Assembly (NCBI GenBank): GCA_037903475.1
Contig: JBAJFG010000057.1
Span: 682,001-746,000, forward strand
Source: Ancylostoma caninum
Taxonomy: Eukaryota > Nematoda > Chromadorea > Rhabditida > Ancylostomatidae
Direction of reading: 5' to 3'
Length of the DNA: 64,000 nt
Shown here piece by piece: positions 20,026 to 33,480 of the stretch. Position 1 is the first letter of the stretch. The number at the start of each line of letters is the position of its first letter. The translations under genes were made by a program, and so were the position numbers. The notes beneath the pieces are model-generated. The model saw only the letters and a list, made by a program, of their open reading frames with translations, was not told the DNA's origin and made no database searches.

Positions 20026-21407
20026 GAGGCAAAGATGGAAAAAGGGGAGGAAAAGGCTTTCGCTCTACTTTCAGAATTTGGTCTAGTTCTCAAGAAAAAC
20101 GCCTTTTTAAGAATTAGCTTTGAATTTGAATGATTTAGTAGAGACTCTATCAAAAGTCCATATGCTTGAAAAGTACTAAATAAAAATTGAAAACAAGACA
20201 ACGCTAAATTCTCATCTACTTCGTCACGCAATTTTGAAGAAGTTGCCGTCTCATTCTCAGGAGTCGGAAAATCCAAGGCGGCGCGACCACCTACATATGA
20301 TCCATGCGTACGTCCCTTTTCCCCTCTCTAATGGAATTAGGAAGCCCCTCCTGCTTTACGAACACTTTGCGTGCTGGAAAGTGACTCAAACCGTAGCGGA
20401 TTAGTGATCCAGACACTCAGTGGAGAAGTCCTCACTAGATTATCACGTCATCTGGTGGTGAATACTTAGTACACCTCCAAGAAATACAGTGTTACCCGTA
20501 GGTGGAGCTCACATCAACGAACTATATTCGTCAGCGCGTTAAGGAATTCTCGGAAAAAGTACATGAGTATTCCAGCCTTTCCAAGAAACCATTTGCTACC
20601 TGCGATCACATTAATTTGGTGGGAGCCGATTCAGCATGCCAGCTCAACACGGATGAGAATACTGGCGTATTCTGTTCTTCTGAACTTAACTCCTTGTTTT
20701 CTAATGCTCATTAGTCGTAACAACTCAGAATAATTAGCTGACATAAAGGAGACCATGTTGCCAGATGCAATTACAACTCCTGAGTGTTGACGCCGTCTCG
20801 CGCGAAGGGCATTACGCTCCACCATATATCTTCGGATTTCTGCAATGCCTGAGTGAAAATCAAGTATAAAATGCGGTCTTCACGATAGGAGTGACAGGAA
20901 TAGTCCAGCATTCTGGGTGATAGACGACTAGACAGGCACTCGGAAGCACGCATATGCTGAATATCCTGAAGTAAAAGCATGACTTGTTGATCTTCCTGTG
21001 TACTTTTAAGCTGGTCTCCTATTTCGCTTGTCTGTTACGGGTGTACTGTAACAGACCAGAAAATATTCATTTCTAAGCTGAGCGATCCTCCTCGGTGTTG
21101 AAGCTGTCTGTCTATGGATACCTGGGAAAATAACATTCGTCATGGCAGAATCAATAAATCACAATTTAATACTCAAAAGGAAAACGGAGAATAAAACAAG
21201 GCTTACGTTCCGTCCCGTACCGGACCCTTATACGGCAGTTAGACGGAAAGCATAGGGATTCTCCTAGCACTTATTAGTGAGGGGAGGGAAGCCTTAAGCC
21301 AGAAAAACGAAATAAAATGAAGGAAGAACTCAACACTCTATTGAGACGACAAGAAGGCTCCTCGATGGAATAGCAAGAATAACAGAATAAAAAAAAATAA
21401 TGAGTAT

Positions 21408-21429
21408 CTCAAAATTGGGTAATTAAACC
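21408..21429 (-). other. SL1-like 22-mer (spliced-leader pseudogene or remnant)
   Basis: On the minus strand 22 bases beginning ggtttaattacccaa match the conserved nematode SL1 leader at 21 of 22 positions; the mismatch is T for G at position 16. A real SL RNA gene continues GT as a splice donor and has an Sm site. Here the next bases are AT and a T-run follows, so this is not a functional SL RNA gene. It could be a retroposed trans-spliced leader or a decayed SL gene. Confidence 0.55.
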
Positions 21430-23144
21430 TTAACAACGCAGACATAGTAGATTTCAGCGGTCAGGGCCCACTCGCCGCGCCGCGTCGTCCGCACCTTAGC
21501 AATCTGATTGTCTGCGTAGCCGCACATTCCACTTATGTCACCGTTTTCATTCTCGATTGATCTTATTGTGTGACACGCAAGTGTGTCCGCATCATTGGAG
21601 TCACCCATAGGTCTTTAAAACCATGCATCATTCCCGAATAAAGTCTAACGACGCACCAGAAAATAGCTATTACGAGACCGAAATTTGTATGAAATAAGTT
21701 TCATACGAACTTCGAATTTATGTTCCAAGGTTGAATTTATTCATCAATTTACACGCAGTTCAACACAAGCAACAAACAAATCAGCAACTCTGTAGACTGT
21801 TTTATGAAGGGTGTAAATTGGCGCGTCGTTGCACCAAGATGCGAAATTCGGTCGGGTAATCCAATCTTGGGCGCAATATTTTCTTTCTAAGCAATAATTA
21901 CTCACAGGACAATAATAATCAAAGACAATCTAAGGGAGAAAAATTACTAACCGTTCAGATTTAGTGCAAGTGGCTTGCGATTAACCAATGATATCATAGC
22001 TTCACCTCCGTCGCCACTCCCCCCCCCCCATCCCCCTCTACTTCAGAAATAAGCTGGTTGATTCATACATTCCTTGAAGGTTTATTCTGGTCTCCTTCTG
22101 ATTCTGTCTATTTTGAAAGTGTTCTAAAAAACCTAATGAATAAATAATTAATTATTTCACACGTGCATAATCAGGAACGTACTTTAGTACATCACCTGTT
22201 TTGTAGTTGGGAAATGCCTTTTATATAATAAAAGGGAAGTGGATACCTACACTCCCCCGCACACTGTCAGGAGCAATAATAATGTACTTATCCACTTATC
22301 CACTTACTGGGATCTAGTGCTGCCGTAAAAACCAGGAAGCGGTTGCGCTAATAGTTATAAAGCTCGTTTACCCAAGAAAAAGGAGAAAAAGTAGTGGTAC
22401 GGTGGTGACGTCACGTCCCCACGTATCCGGGGGGAATACACCCGCTCCATTCTATTTCTGTTAGTGAGAGCGGAGCGAAATTGAACTCGCGTCTCAAGAC
22501 TAGCGTGGATGAACCTCTCATCGAGACGATGATGTTGTTGTTGCTAAGAGGCAATCATCCAACGAGCCACTCCCTCCCAACTCACACCATTTGCTACCCA
22601 TCAGAACGTTCCAGAGCGACAAGATGGGATTCGTCCGCGAAACGAGTGCGGCTGCGGGCGAAGAGCATAAAAACAAGTCTGAAAAGGGGAACACTGACTA
22701 AATTTGGCGGCAACAAAGCGAGGTGATACGTTTAGTGGAACAAAGTTAAGTCAAACGAACCCAGACAACATCAGCATCAGTTTTCCCTTGTTGAGGAGCA
22801 CTGTTCTTTCTGATCTTTCATGCCAGGCTGCTACAGACGTCTTTGTTAGGACTTGACAGTGTCAGGCGCAAGACGTTGGCCGTAGTCGCTACGGCTAGGC
22901 CTAAATAACGTGATAGATATACTTGAATCCAAATGCTCAATTTTGAGTGAATCAGGGATTTTAGGGCGGGGAAGATCGATGCACCCCTGAAGGAAGAGCG
23001 AAAAGTGCGGTAGGGCCTCGTCGTTTGCAAATATTAGAAATTTAATCCTCGAATCGGTTCCCAACCTGTTATCCAACTAAATAAATTCTAATTTATTGAT
23101 TTTCCATTTAGTGTATAGAGAGGCCTAAATTCTCGATTATGGTC

Positions 23145-23290
23145 AGCACTGGCAAACGCAGAAAGTGGGAGGGGAGAGAACTGGGTCTTCGCCACCTCGG
23201 GTACCCAAACGGAAAGTGAAATTCATTCAAATATCAATTTAAATATTAAATAGTTAATAACTATTCAAAAAATAATAAAAATGAGCTATT
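23145..23290 (+). mobile_element. hAT-like MITE, decayed copy
   Basis: Begins cactggcaaacgcagaaag and follows the family order (gtgggaggggag, tacccaaacggaaagt, then AT-rich core) seen at 55880-56138. The right end is not recognisable. Confidence 0.65.
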
Positions 23291-24381
23291 GAAAGCAGTC
23301 CTATGCTGGGTTCTTATTCAAGATGATTTCGAGAATTCAGCTACCCTTTCTCTGGAGGGCGAACGTCTCTCCCCCTGTGTGCTGTGCTCTACGACACCAA
23401 TATAGATTCAGAGGATTATACACCAAACTCCTCTGAGTGGATTCAGAATAAAATTCATCTGAATCCTGCACTTTCAAAAACATTAATAGGCTCTGCTTGA
23501 ACTTTGGCTGAAATCCGGATTTACTACTTGTTTCCATTAAATAACCAGTAATCTTTCTCTTGGAACATTCCTCACATCTTCCCTCGGAATTTTTGAGTGT
23601 TTTTAGGTATTCAGATGGTCTTCGAAATCAAAAAATCTCCTTCCTATAGAAACTTCTTCTCTGGCTAACACTATACATAGAAAGGAGATTTTCTACTATA
23701 AATTACTTTTCCTAGGCTGTAATCGAATTTATTCACTACAGGAAGTGAACTTCCTAGAACATAAATATCTTATATTCATTCATCAGATGGCGTCATTCAT
23801 AGTGTAATCACTTCAAGCGAAGGTGAGAACATCAGCTACAGTATACCTTCTCACTGGAATTCATTCTATGAGATCCTATCAGCTTTTGTCGATGACCACA
23901 ACACCAAACAAGGGCGAAAACCGTGTTTATAGCTGTTTGAACTTACTTGGTTCGAAGAACTAATTATCTTTTTTATACATAACCACCGTGGTATGGTAGT
24001 TGTTACGCTTGATTAATCTGAGCCAGATCTAATAGCTCATAAAAGATGCACTTCAGGATATTAGCTTTCTGAGGAATTGTCGGTCTTGAATAGTACGAAT
24101 GAAATTACGGTCTGAACGCGGATAAATCCGGAGATAACAAGAAGATATGTAGTATAGCAATGAAAACGGTACATTGACAGAAGGCGAAAGAAGTCCGAAT
24201 GCAATCCACAGCAGAATGGGATTCTTTCTGTACGAGAACATGAAATTCATCAAAATTGACAAGATCTGCATAGATGCACATGTATGAAGAGAAAAAAATA
24301 AGGAGTTGACGGTGAAATTAGTGAATCCGCATATTGTAGTTCTTCATAGCTTAATTAACTCAAATCCAAAGACCCCATCAG

Positions 24382-24530
24382 GACTGGGATTCATGAAGTG
24401 GTGACCAAGTAAACCAACCATGATTAGCATGATTGGGTACCGGATAGACTACGAAATACTAGGAGATGCAGGACTCAAAAACTAGTTTGCTAGCCCGGTT
24501 TCGCTCGTTATGCGATCATGAATAGTACGT
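24382..24530 (+). mobile_element. Inverted-repeat MITE, decayed copy
   Basis: The left end gactgggattcatga and an internal stretch (gactacgaaatactaggagatgcag) match the reverse complement of the element at 57393-57535. The right end keeps catgaat near 24517-24523 but is otherwise worn. Confidence 0.6.
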
Positions 24531-25650
24531 GGGGTCAGGCCCAGGCCATAATTCTACCAAGCATATCTTTTCAAGATATCGGAATAAAAATCCTCCTCCA
24601 TTAGTCTCGATCGCCCCTCCCCACCAGCGTTAAGAAAAGACCTAAAGACGCCAAAGTTACTGATCTTGTCCCATAGGCCTACATCTTCCATTCACGAGTT
24701 TATTTCTACGTACAACGAGTCTATTTCTACGTTGCCTTCAAATGATTATGAACGCCGTTTACCCTTAATTTCCTCATTGTTCCTGGTAGAAACCAGCTCA
24801 ACAAGTGTATTGGTTACAGATATAGTATGTACGGACTGAAGTCATAAAAATAATTAACAACAGTGTTTCCCAAAACTGTAGAAGAGATAGTGAGATGGAA
24901 GCCTGACGCGCGATGGACAAGTGCAGAAATGAAGATTGTGTGGTTTTTGTTAAAAGTGTGGCAGAATTTCTGCGCATTACTACAACCGTGTTCTTGTAAT
25001 AAGCTTTTTATCCTAGCCTTATCTTCTATAGATCTAGTCTTGTTTAAGCGATTTTAGGCAGGCATTACGTATTCACTGTTTTGCAGTCTAATTAAATCTA
25101 TTCTGAATAATAATCTAGTTATTCTAGAATTAAAAATTAGACTGGTGTTGTGCTCACAAAGCCATTATCACCTCTGCAATAAGTTGGATTAAGAGTACTT
25201 GTCATACGAAGAAGTAACAAAATACTTTTAATCGCTGCTCGAAAATATCCACAGCATCTCGGGCTAATTATTCAGGAGCTAATTAGGTTTGTTGTTACGA
25301 TCATTGAATCTCCTCTCACGCAGTCCTTGAACCTTCTCACCCGTCTCAAGTGACAAACAGCTATTAAAAGTAAAAATGGGGTATGGGCTAGGGCTGCGGT
25401 ATGAGTAAATGGAGCTCCGGGGCACATACTAGTTTTTCAAGACGTTACTGGTTCCAAACGACGAATAGAATATTGCGTAAGATATATAATGGAAATAACG
25501 CACAAATTTAAATATATGTCATTATTAGTTTGTAACATGAGTTTCCGCTGTTTTCGCATAGGCATTTTCAAAAGCTTCTAATAAATGAATACCAATTAGA
25601 TGTCACGCATGTTCAGATAATGTTTTAGAGCGCATGATATCGCGAACATT

Positions 25651-25710
25651 CTGGAATGTTAAACCTACTTTTGCACCTTTCTGGAATGTTAAACCTACTT
25701 TTGCACCTTT
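25651..25710 (+). repeat. Exact 30-bp tandem duplication
   Basis: Two identical copies (25651-25680 and 25681-25710) start ctggaatgttaaacc. No gene context is known. Confidence 0.9.
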
Positions 25711-28700
25711 TTTTGGAGATGTAACTATCTTCGGAGTGAATTTTTCAAAAATGCAAATTCGGTAACTGCACTTGCACGAATAATGATTTCAACATAAGGT
25801 TGCATGAGACTAAGCAAATTTGACTAAAGTAATCTGGAGTCCATTCTTATTTTCCGCTGTACCCTCAAGCCCCATTTTATGGTCGAGCGGTCTCAGGCAC
25901 AGGCACCAAACTTGGTAACCTAAATTTTGATTTATGCCGTTCTTCTCCCTGGAGTTGAAGCAACTTGAAGAGGGATTTCTTCCACTGTGGCTACAAACAT
26001 CAACCGTTTGCGGACTCTAACCGATGAATATTTGGGACAAGTTTCAAAGCTCAGTGGAAATCGCTCAGTGGAAATCACACCATTTTGCCATATCGCGGAA
26101 GGCGCCTTAGTTTTATTCGTCGGATTCTTCTGAAAGGCAAAGAGATCACAGAGAAATTTTTAATTCCACATTATGTAGCATAAATCCAGCTCTAACCATG
26201 CCCCGGTTGTCACATCACGATAATGTCTACTGAGTGAAAACCGATTTGCCAAAGTCAGTGACCTGTAACGCTGCCCGACTCAGTTCTTTGCCTTGCAGTC
26301 CATGGAAAGAATTGGGTTTTAAAACGAAGTAAAGCTAAAGCTATTTTAATCCTTCCTTGAAGTGCGCACATTTACTTAACCTCAATTTCTCAATAAATAT
26401 AGAAGAAAATCAAGAACATTTCACAGTTTTTTTTTGTTTATATCAAGCTCAGATTGTTAAAGCACCTGTGTATTGATATGGCCTCTCTCTGGAGAGCCGT
26501 TTTTCACACTTTTCTCGCGGATTTGATTCGCTTCTATGCTAATCCCCGAGTATTCCTCAATCGGATTTCCCCTCCCACTCTCACTGAGGGAGGGTCTGCA
26601 TGTGATTTCCCCATGGCCGCACTCACCGACATGCGTATGGGGGAGCCTTTTATCCTTGAGATGTTTTCCAAGCGAGGGGTAAAAAGGCCAACATTATCTA
26701 CCGTACGTCAAGCGTACCCTGCAATGAAAACAAACGTCTGCAAACATCTTATGGCTACGAGAATAATCCAAGGTGGTTCCACGCACCCCCCCCCCCCCCA
26801 AGAGGGACGAGTTTCTCCAGCGAAAATCGAAGACATTTCATCGATGAACTTTACCACAGCAGAGGAAGAGTATGGATGAAGTACAGCTATGTTCCTCATC
26901 GCAGGGGCAACTCGTCCATTGTGGAATGTCAAGAGGACTACAATTTCCTGGATACGTTCATGAATCCCGCTATAAGAGAGCTTGGACTTCAAACACAAAT
27001 CCTGAAAGGAATAATTAGCTTATTATTCACGGAAGAAATTGATGTCAGAAAGACTGATTAGTTCATCATTCATCGAATTGTGGTCTCTGCCCCATATCTA
27101 ATAATACTGTCCAAATTGACTTCTTCACTAGCTGTACATAATCTTCAGAAGCGACATATTTGATACATGTAAACTCTTTTCAACCTGGAATCACAATCGT
27201 GGGCACAGCAGCCTTACCTCACCCCAGGCCTTACGACGCGCCAAATTACACGGTCTCGGGAGGCAAAAGTGCAAATGTGGCATTGCTTCTTCGTGGTGAG
27301 ACCCAATAACGTCCAAGCGGGAAATATACTGTAAAAGTAAAGTTTTGCGCATTATTCCACCTCGAGAGCTTCAAGTATGTGGTTTTGACAGGTATATATT
27401 TTGTTGAAAATTGCCATAGAATGGTTATATGACGCTTAGCACGAATGTTCGTACAATTTTTTCGCGGTTTATAGAGAGCTACGTGAGAGCAGTGGTACTT
27501 AAAGGCAGCACCCACGGAAATTTTCGTCTGAAAGTTTCAGAATATTCTGGTGGTATCGATCCTGCTTAACACCTTCATAATGCTGAAACGTTCCAATAGC
27601 ACCAAAACGTAGTTTTTGAAAGCTGTTGGCTTGTTAATGCGCAACGGGTGTGGTCGAGTTGCACAGGCTATATGTACATAGAGTGATGACCGAGATCAAA
27701 AGATCGAAAGAGCCGCCCTTTCACCGGCTGGATTTTCGCACAACTACTATTTTTTTCTAAAATGCAGCCTTTCCAAACTGTATCAGAAAAAGTAACCATT
27801 GGAAAATGTATATCAGCCAAGAAAGGTGTCGCTTGGAAATCAAAACTTCATGGAATTCCACAATGGAGCCAAAAACTAGATGCAACAGTGGTTAAAGATG
27901 TACAGACACCGTGTAATGCTGATGAGAAAGCGTCAGCGGTTACAAAATCAACAAAAAATCATATAAAAACCAGCAAAAGGACCTACAGTGGAACAAATTG
28001 CGGCGAATCTCACGAGCACTGTAGCAAAACAGCTGATTTTACTGCGCTGGCGCAAGGAAAGAAATACGCGACGGTAACTCGTCCAAAGTTATCTGCCTTC
28101 ATGTGTTCTTCTTGAATTTGCGTAGTTTCCGTGCAAGAGTGTCACTTTACACAGAGATCAGGTACCTCTCCTATATGAATTGAATCGCATTAGGAAGTGT
28201 GGGAAAGTGATAGCATTCACGTGGGTTTCTTGGGTTTCTTTGCTGATTTGTTTATCCTCCTGCCAACGTCTACCTGTATCAAACGAAGATCAACAACGCT
28301 TCGCATTTTTGAACCAGAGGGAGCGTACATTATATAGCAGCCTCTACATATTTGAAAACTATTCCATTTTTGCACCTATTTCTTACCCTATGAGATAGCA
28401 AACCAGGCTATGTTTCATACGTATGTACATGACAGCAAAGTGTCTGCCAACATCAAAAAAAGATCCGTGCATGTGGTTCGGGTGCTGCCCGCCACTTCCT
28501 TGAGAATTCCCTTTTGTTCTGAATGATTCAGCATGTCTGCATAGGCAGGCGCTCCTCTCGACTTTGCAAAGCTATACATCATGTGAATAACGAGAAGCAT
28601 AACTGGCATCAGGCAAATGGTCACCTCCTGTCCTAAAAACTATGGGATCTGAGCAGTAGACGCACAGTCGAGGGGCATGGGAAGAACTATTGCGTTTCCG

Positions 28701-31194
28701 TCAAATGACCATTCGAAGATGACGTCCGTTCCAAGTCACAATGTCAAATGAACAGAAATTCCAAATTAGATTTAACACTTATCCTGGATTTACTCCAATG
28801 AAAATGCTTTCAAATGCATTGACAGAAATAAGGGTCTGAAAGTGAGCCAGCCAGTGAGCCCATCTATTTCAAACATATCATTTTGTTCATACCATAACTT
28901 TATAAATTTCTCACAACAGCCCTTGAAGTTGGCCGGAGGACCCTTTGATGAGGCTCTAGGAAGTGAATTGCTTTTCTCGAAAGAAAGAGAAGAACAAGAG
29001 ATCAAAGATTAGAGCGAAATAATACAAAACGTCCTGGAAGGATCTTTTCATATTGTTCTGCAAGTATTCCATTTGGTGCAACATCGACACGTAGTATATA
29101 TTCACTACATAAACCTTTCACTTTCACCCTTTCCACAGCCATTTACTTCAACAAAACATGACCCACTGGGTCCATCTCATTCATTTTTACATGTGAGTAT
29201 CGCATGAATCAGTTATTAAACTGGCATCGAAATATGGCGAAGAAATCAGCTCTTATTTGACTGCATTAGATGTTCTCATGATGTACCTCCTAAACAGAGA
29301 GGTGTATCTATGGGGGGGGGTCTAAGCAGGGGGGTCTAGGTCTAAGCACTTAATATTTGAATTTTTCGATCTCAAAAACAAGTGCTCCTTAATAAAAACG
29401 ACTATCGAAGGGTCTATCCTATTTTTTCCGCTGCTACGAAGTCATTCATGACACAAAGAGCACTCTAAGAATAGTTTTCTCACGATAGGGGAAATTGAAA
29501 AAATTTGTAGCAGACGTATCGCGGAACATTCTCACACCCCTGCTGCCCCTCCGATACCTAATCACTCCCTGATTTGTGGAAGTTTCCATTGGCCACGTCA
29601 TCTCGGTTAGATAACAGGATTGACTCGACGCTCCCCAGGGTGCGTCGTGGAAATGGATGAGAAGCTGCGCGGGAGTCTGCTATCACCCACCTTCCAAGAA
29701 TCGCTTTCGGCGAGCAATTTACCCTGGCTTCGTTTCATTTGAGCTCCTAAGGGTTCGAAGTTCGGCTTGACGAGAATGCGCTGAACCCTCCTACCCTTTG
29801 GAACAACAATCTGACGAGGCTGGGTGACGGCAAAATGACCAATCTCGGCCAAGTAAATCGCATCATGTCGAAGTTACATAAACTCCCTACCTCTCTGCGG
29901 ATATTTTCCATTAGATGGGCTTCAGCCATGAAAAAGTTCCACTGAGTATTGTTGTTAAGACCAGTTTTTGGAATGGAAGGGAAAATTCGAAAAGCGGTAA
30001 AGAAATGACTGCGAAAACCTGGTAAGAGACTCAAAGAAAAGGGAAAGAACGGGAAGGAAACAAAGAAGCCGGAATTTCTGGAGGAAATTCGAAAAGTAAG
30101 TGGAGTAAGTGAAGATTTGTCTTTTTACCACAGTTTTTCGGTCCTATTTTTCTACTTTAGGTAGATGCATCAGAAAAAAATGATGAATTGAACGAATTGA
30201 AGTTCTAAAAAGTTCACAAAGTAAGAATGCTAACGTCAGCTCCTCATTCTTTTGTTATTAGCTCCAGTTCTTCATTGCGCTATAACTTTTTTGGTCCTTC
30301 TGATGTTCTCCCTATAAATTGAGGAATAGCAATGAAGCCTGAGAACTTTATGGTTCATTGATGCAGTTTTCTTTTCTTGAGAAGTAGACGTGGTTCAGAG
30401 CCACCTCAATCAGTGCGACTTGGAACATTTACATCAACGCCGTTTACTAAGTCTGAGTGATGAGAGGGAGACAACTACTGGTAACTGAGAACTTACGTTC
30501 GGAAGGCTCAAACGCGGATTTTATTTTATTTATTTATTCATTCAATACGTATGCTTGAGGCATAGCGTTACAAAGTTAATACAAGAGAAGAAAAACAAAT
30601 CAAAGTTGAGTAATATTATATACAACATTGTCTCCAGAACGTTACATATGACACCTAACATATCTAATTGGAACACCTCTTGAAAATGATGTCGGTTTCA
30701 AAACGTTAGAAAGTCTCATGCTTGTGTAACATGCGAGCCATACGACGTTTAATTTTGCTTCATAACTGGCGGCGGGTTTTGTTAATGTAGTCATTTCCAG
30801 CTCGAAAGGTAAATGACCTAGCTCTAATGCTTATTCTTGGGTGAGAAAGGATAATCTTGTATGGCTCACCTCTCGTTCGCGAACGTATTAAATTCTAAGA
30901 AGAACTAGTTCAAAGAAATTTGTCGGTCCATTCACACCCGAGTTATGTAATAGATGATAATAACAATAAGGATGAGCTGTCAATTAAAGTGCAAAAAAGT
31001 GAAGGTGTGAATGGTTTCAAACTATAGCAGCCTTCTATACGTATACTTCGTCAACGTCCAAATCCACGAATATCTGGCAAAACCCCACTTAGTTTCGCTT
31101 GAATAGCCACTCCATTTCAGTAGTTAGAATTTATTAATGAGGCTGATCTTTAACTAGTTTTCTTCAGTCACTTCTGCAACCACATTTAGTAGAC

Positions 31195-31290
31195 TCCATT
31201 AGTTCGGACCCGCTCACAAGTGCCGCACCATCTCTGCCTTGCGCCTCTAATCGTCTGCGCATCCGCACAATCACTGGTGTACCCGTTCTT
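31195..31290. repeat. Low-copy dispersed repeat
   Basis: The stretch ctccattagttcggaccc...gccgcacc is similar to 33397-33480. Its second half (tctgcgcatccgcaca) is similar to about 21505-21540. The three copies are diverged and have no recognisable ends, so the family is not identified. Confidence 0.35.
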
Positions 31291-32454
31291 ATTTTCGCTT
31301 GGTCCTGCAATGTAGCGCCTTTGAGCCGCTTCGCTAAGTTTTCTATATATAATATAACTAAAAGAGTGTCTGGATATTTACGTACATACATAATATGTGA
31401 TTGTTATAGGAAACTAAATTAGCATGTATTTAAATCACTGCTGAGTGGTATGTAATTATTCGTAGGTTGACACTTGTTAATTACCTTGATGGTAACTGTA
31501 AATGTACTCGCTTAATTGCCCCACAATGAATGACGTTCTCCTATCCTAAGCGGTGACGTTCTCATAATAGTCTCGCTCATCCATTGGTTCCACTGACATG
31601 GGGCATATGTAACCTTGTTAGCAGTACAATAAGGACAACTACGACAATAAAATACTTAGCATTATGTACCTAACAAGCTAAAATTTTTCCGTAAGAAGTA
31701 CACCTATGTCTTTCTGGGCACATATTTTCTGTTCCGCATATAAACGGGAAAAATTTGAGATTTTAGGGCGAAAAATTCCCAACACTCTTATCTTTCAACA
31801 CAAATATTTAGTTCTCATTATATAGTTCAAGTTTTATTAAAGTTTAAGTAGGCTTTTTCTTCTAATTTGCAGCGTTTCAGGCATTAATTCTGAGCTTTCC
31901 ACTGCAAAATTACCGTATTTAATTAACACAATATATGAACCTTGTCGGGTTTTTCAATTGAAACTGCATCGAACAACATACATAGTTCTACAGGAGTGCA
32001 CATTTCCAAAACAATCCTAATGAGGAGAGAGCGAAATCTGCGACGTTCGACGTTTGCAGAATTTCGTAGGGGTTTTGCTCTGGATCATTTGAAAAGTAAT
32101 TGGTGCAATGACCAATGTAGGGTTGCGTATGGAATCCTTTGAAGGGTAATATGTGTTATGAGTAATACATTGCGAGGTAAACATGCGCAGCACATTGTAA
32201 ACAGCATAGCCTTTTTCTAGAAGTTTTGATTAGAAGACGTCTGTCTCGACGGACTCCTTGCGATTTTCGAGTAGTCACTGCCCGAATGGATTGTTTTTCC
32301 AAACCGCACAAACACTGCATATTAGAGCAACTTGAGCAGATTTCAATTTTTAGGCCTTCGAGTAGTTGAAAAGTGATGCAAAATCGGATCAGTCGATTCA
32401 TTTGTTGGCGACAATGTAGATATCGACTACCATGCATAAGTAGCAAGCAGCGCC

Positions 32455-32675
32455 GAACGCAGAAAGTGGGCTGGAGGGAGGGGGAGGGGGAGGGGAGGGT
32501 CCGGCCACCTTGGGCAACCCGATGAAAAACAAAACCAATGAAAATATAAACCCTAATAATAAATAATTATTGAGAACTGTTTTAAAAATAATAATGGAAA
32601 TAAACTATTATAACACGAGATTTTCATTCGTATAGTAAAGTAGTTTCAAAAATTTGGCGAACCATTCTAGAGGGG
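32455..32675 (+). mobile_element. hAT-like MITE, decayed copy
   Basis: Starts gccgaacgcagaaagtggg, passes a G-rich block and the AT-rich core, and reaches aaaatttggcgaaccattcta. That matches the family up to about 25 bp from the right end, which is lost. Confidence 0.7.
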
Positions 32676-33396
32676 AGCTCCAATGTAAGGGACCTTACCC
32701 TCGGTATATTCAAGCCCTGAGCGGCTAGCTTCCGCGAAAACGCAATTCTCTTCGAAGAACTCCATCATGGGTTCCACACTCAATTTCGGATGCTAATACT
32801 TTATTCAAATCGTTCGCATCTTCGCGAAAATTGAATTTCAACGATGTCGTCCGAGAAGTGTACGTTATTGAAGTACATACACGAGAAACGTACTGACTAT
32901 TTTATTGAGAAGGGAAATTTGCCCATGGAATTACGCCAGGAATTTGCTGGGTATCGCATCAGTAGTGTTCCCCATGGGATTTTTCAAAATTTTGTAGTTG
33001 TGTAGGATAACTGTAGCTAGTTTTGGATCAAGCCGATTACAGCCTGATGTCAAAAGTATGCTCAGCTATTTTTATGCGTGAGTTTTATAGCTTAAATCCA
33101 TGACAACCTGCCCGAAGGGTACATTGTTCTTTTTTAAGGGCCTAGCCATGCATTAAAGAGCGTGCAGGTTTAGACATTCGGTTTTATGTGGGCGTACGCT
33201 CGCAACTCATCATCAGTAGCACAGTACTCTTCTTGATGAAGCGCATGAGCCATGAAATGCTTGTCATTGGCTACCTCAAAAAAAAGCCTCACTTTCAAAC
33301 TACTAAATTTTTTTCTTATGAAATAACAAAAAAAAACCTAGGCAACGCTGTTACTCTTGGGTCAAAATTGTGGCCTTTTTTCTTACATATAAAAGG

Positions 33397-33480
33397 CTCC
33401 ACTAGCCTGGACCTGCTCACACGCGTCGCACCGTCTACATTTCGCTACTCCGTGCACCCGCACATCTTAGTGATATCACT
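33397..33480. repeat. Low-copy dispersed repeat, second copy
   Basis: Begins ctccactagcctggacc and aligns with 31195-31290 over about 40 well-matched bases and more weakly beyond. Confidence 0.35.

Noticed and set aside
27762..28115. 117-codon Lys/Thr-rich plus-strand ORF
   Set aside because: No domain, no flanking splice signals that build a gene, and composition compatible with chance in AT-rich DNA.
30525..31000. Possible 3' remnant of a non-LTR retrotransposon
   Set aside because: The minus strand has a vague RT-tail-like segment, but it is too short and worn to support a call.
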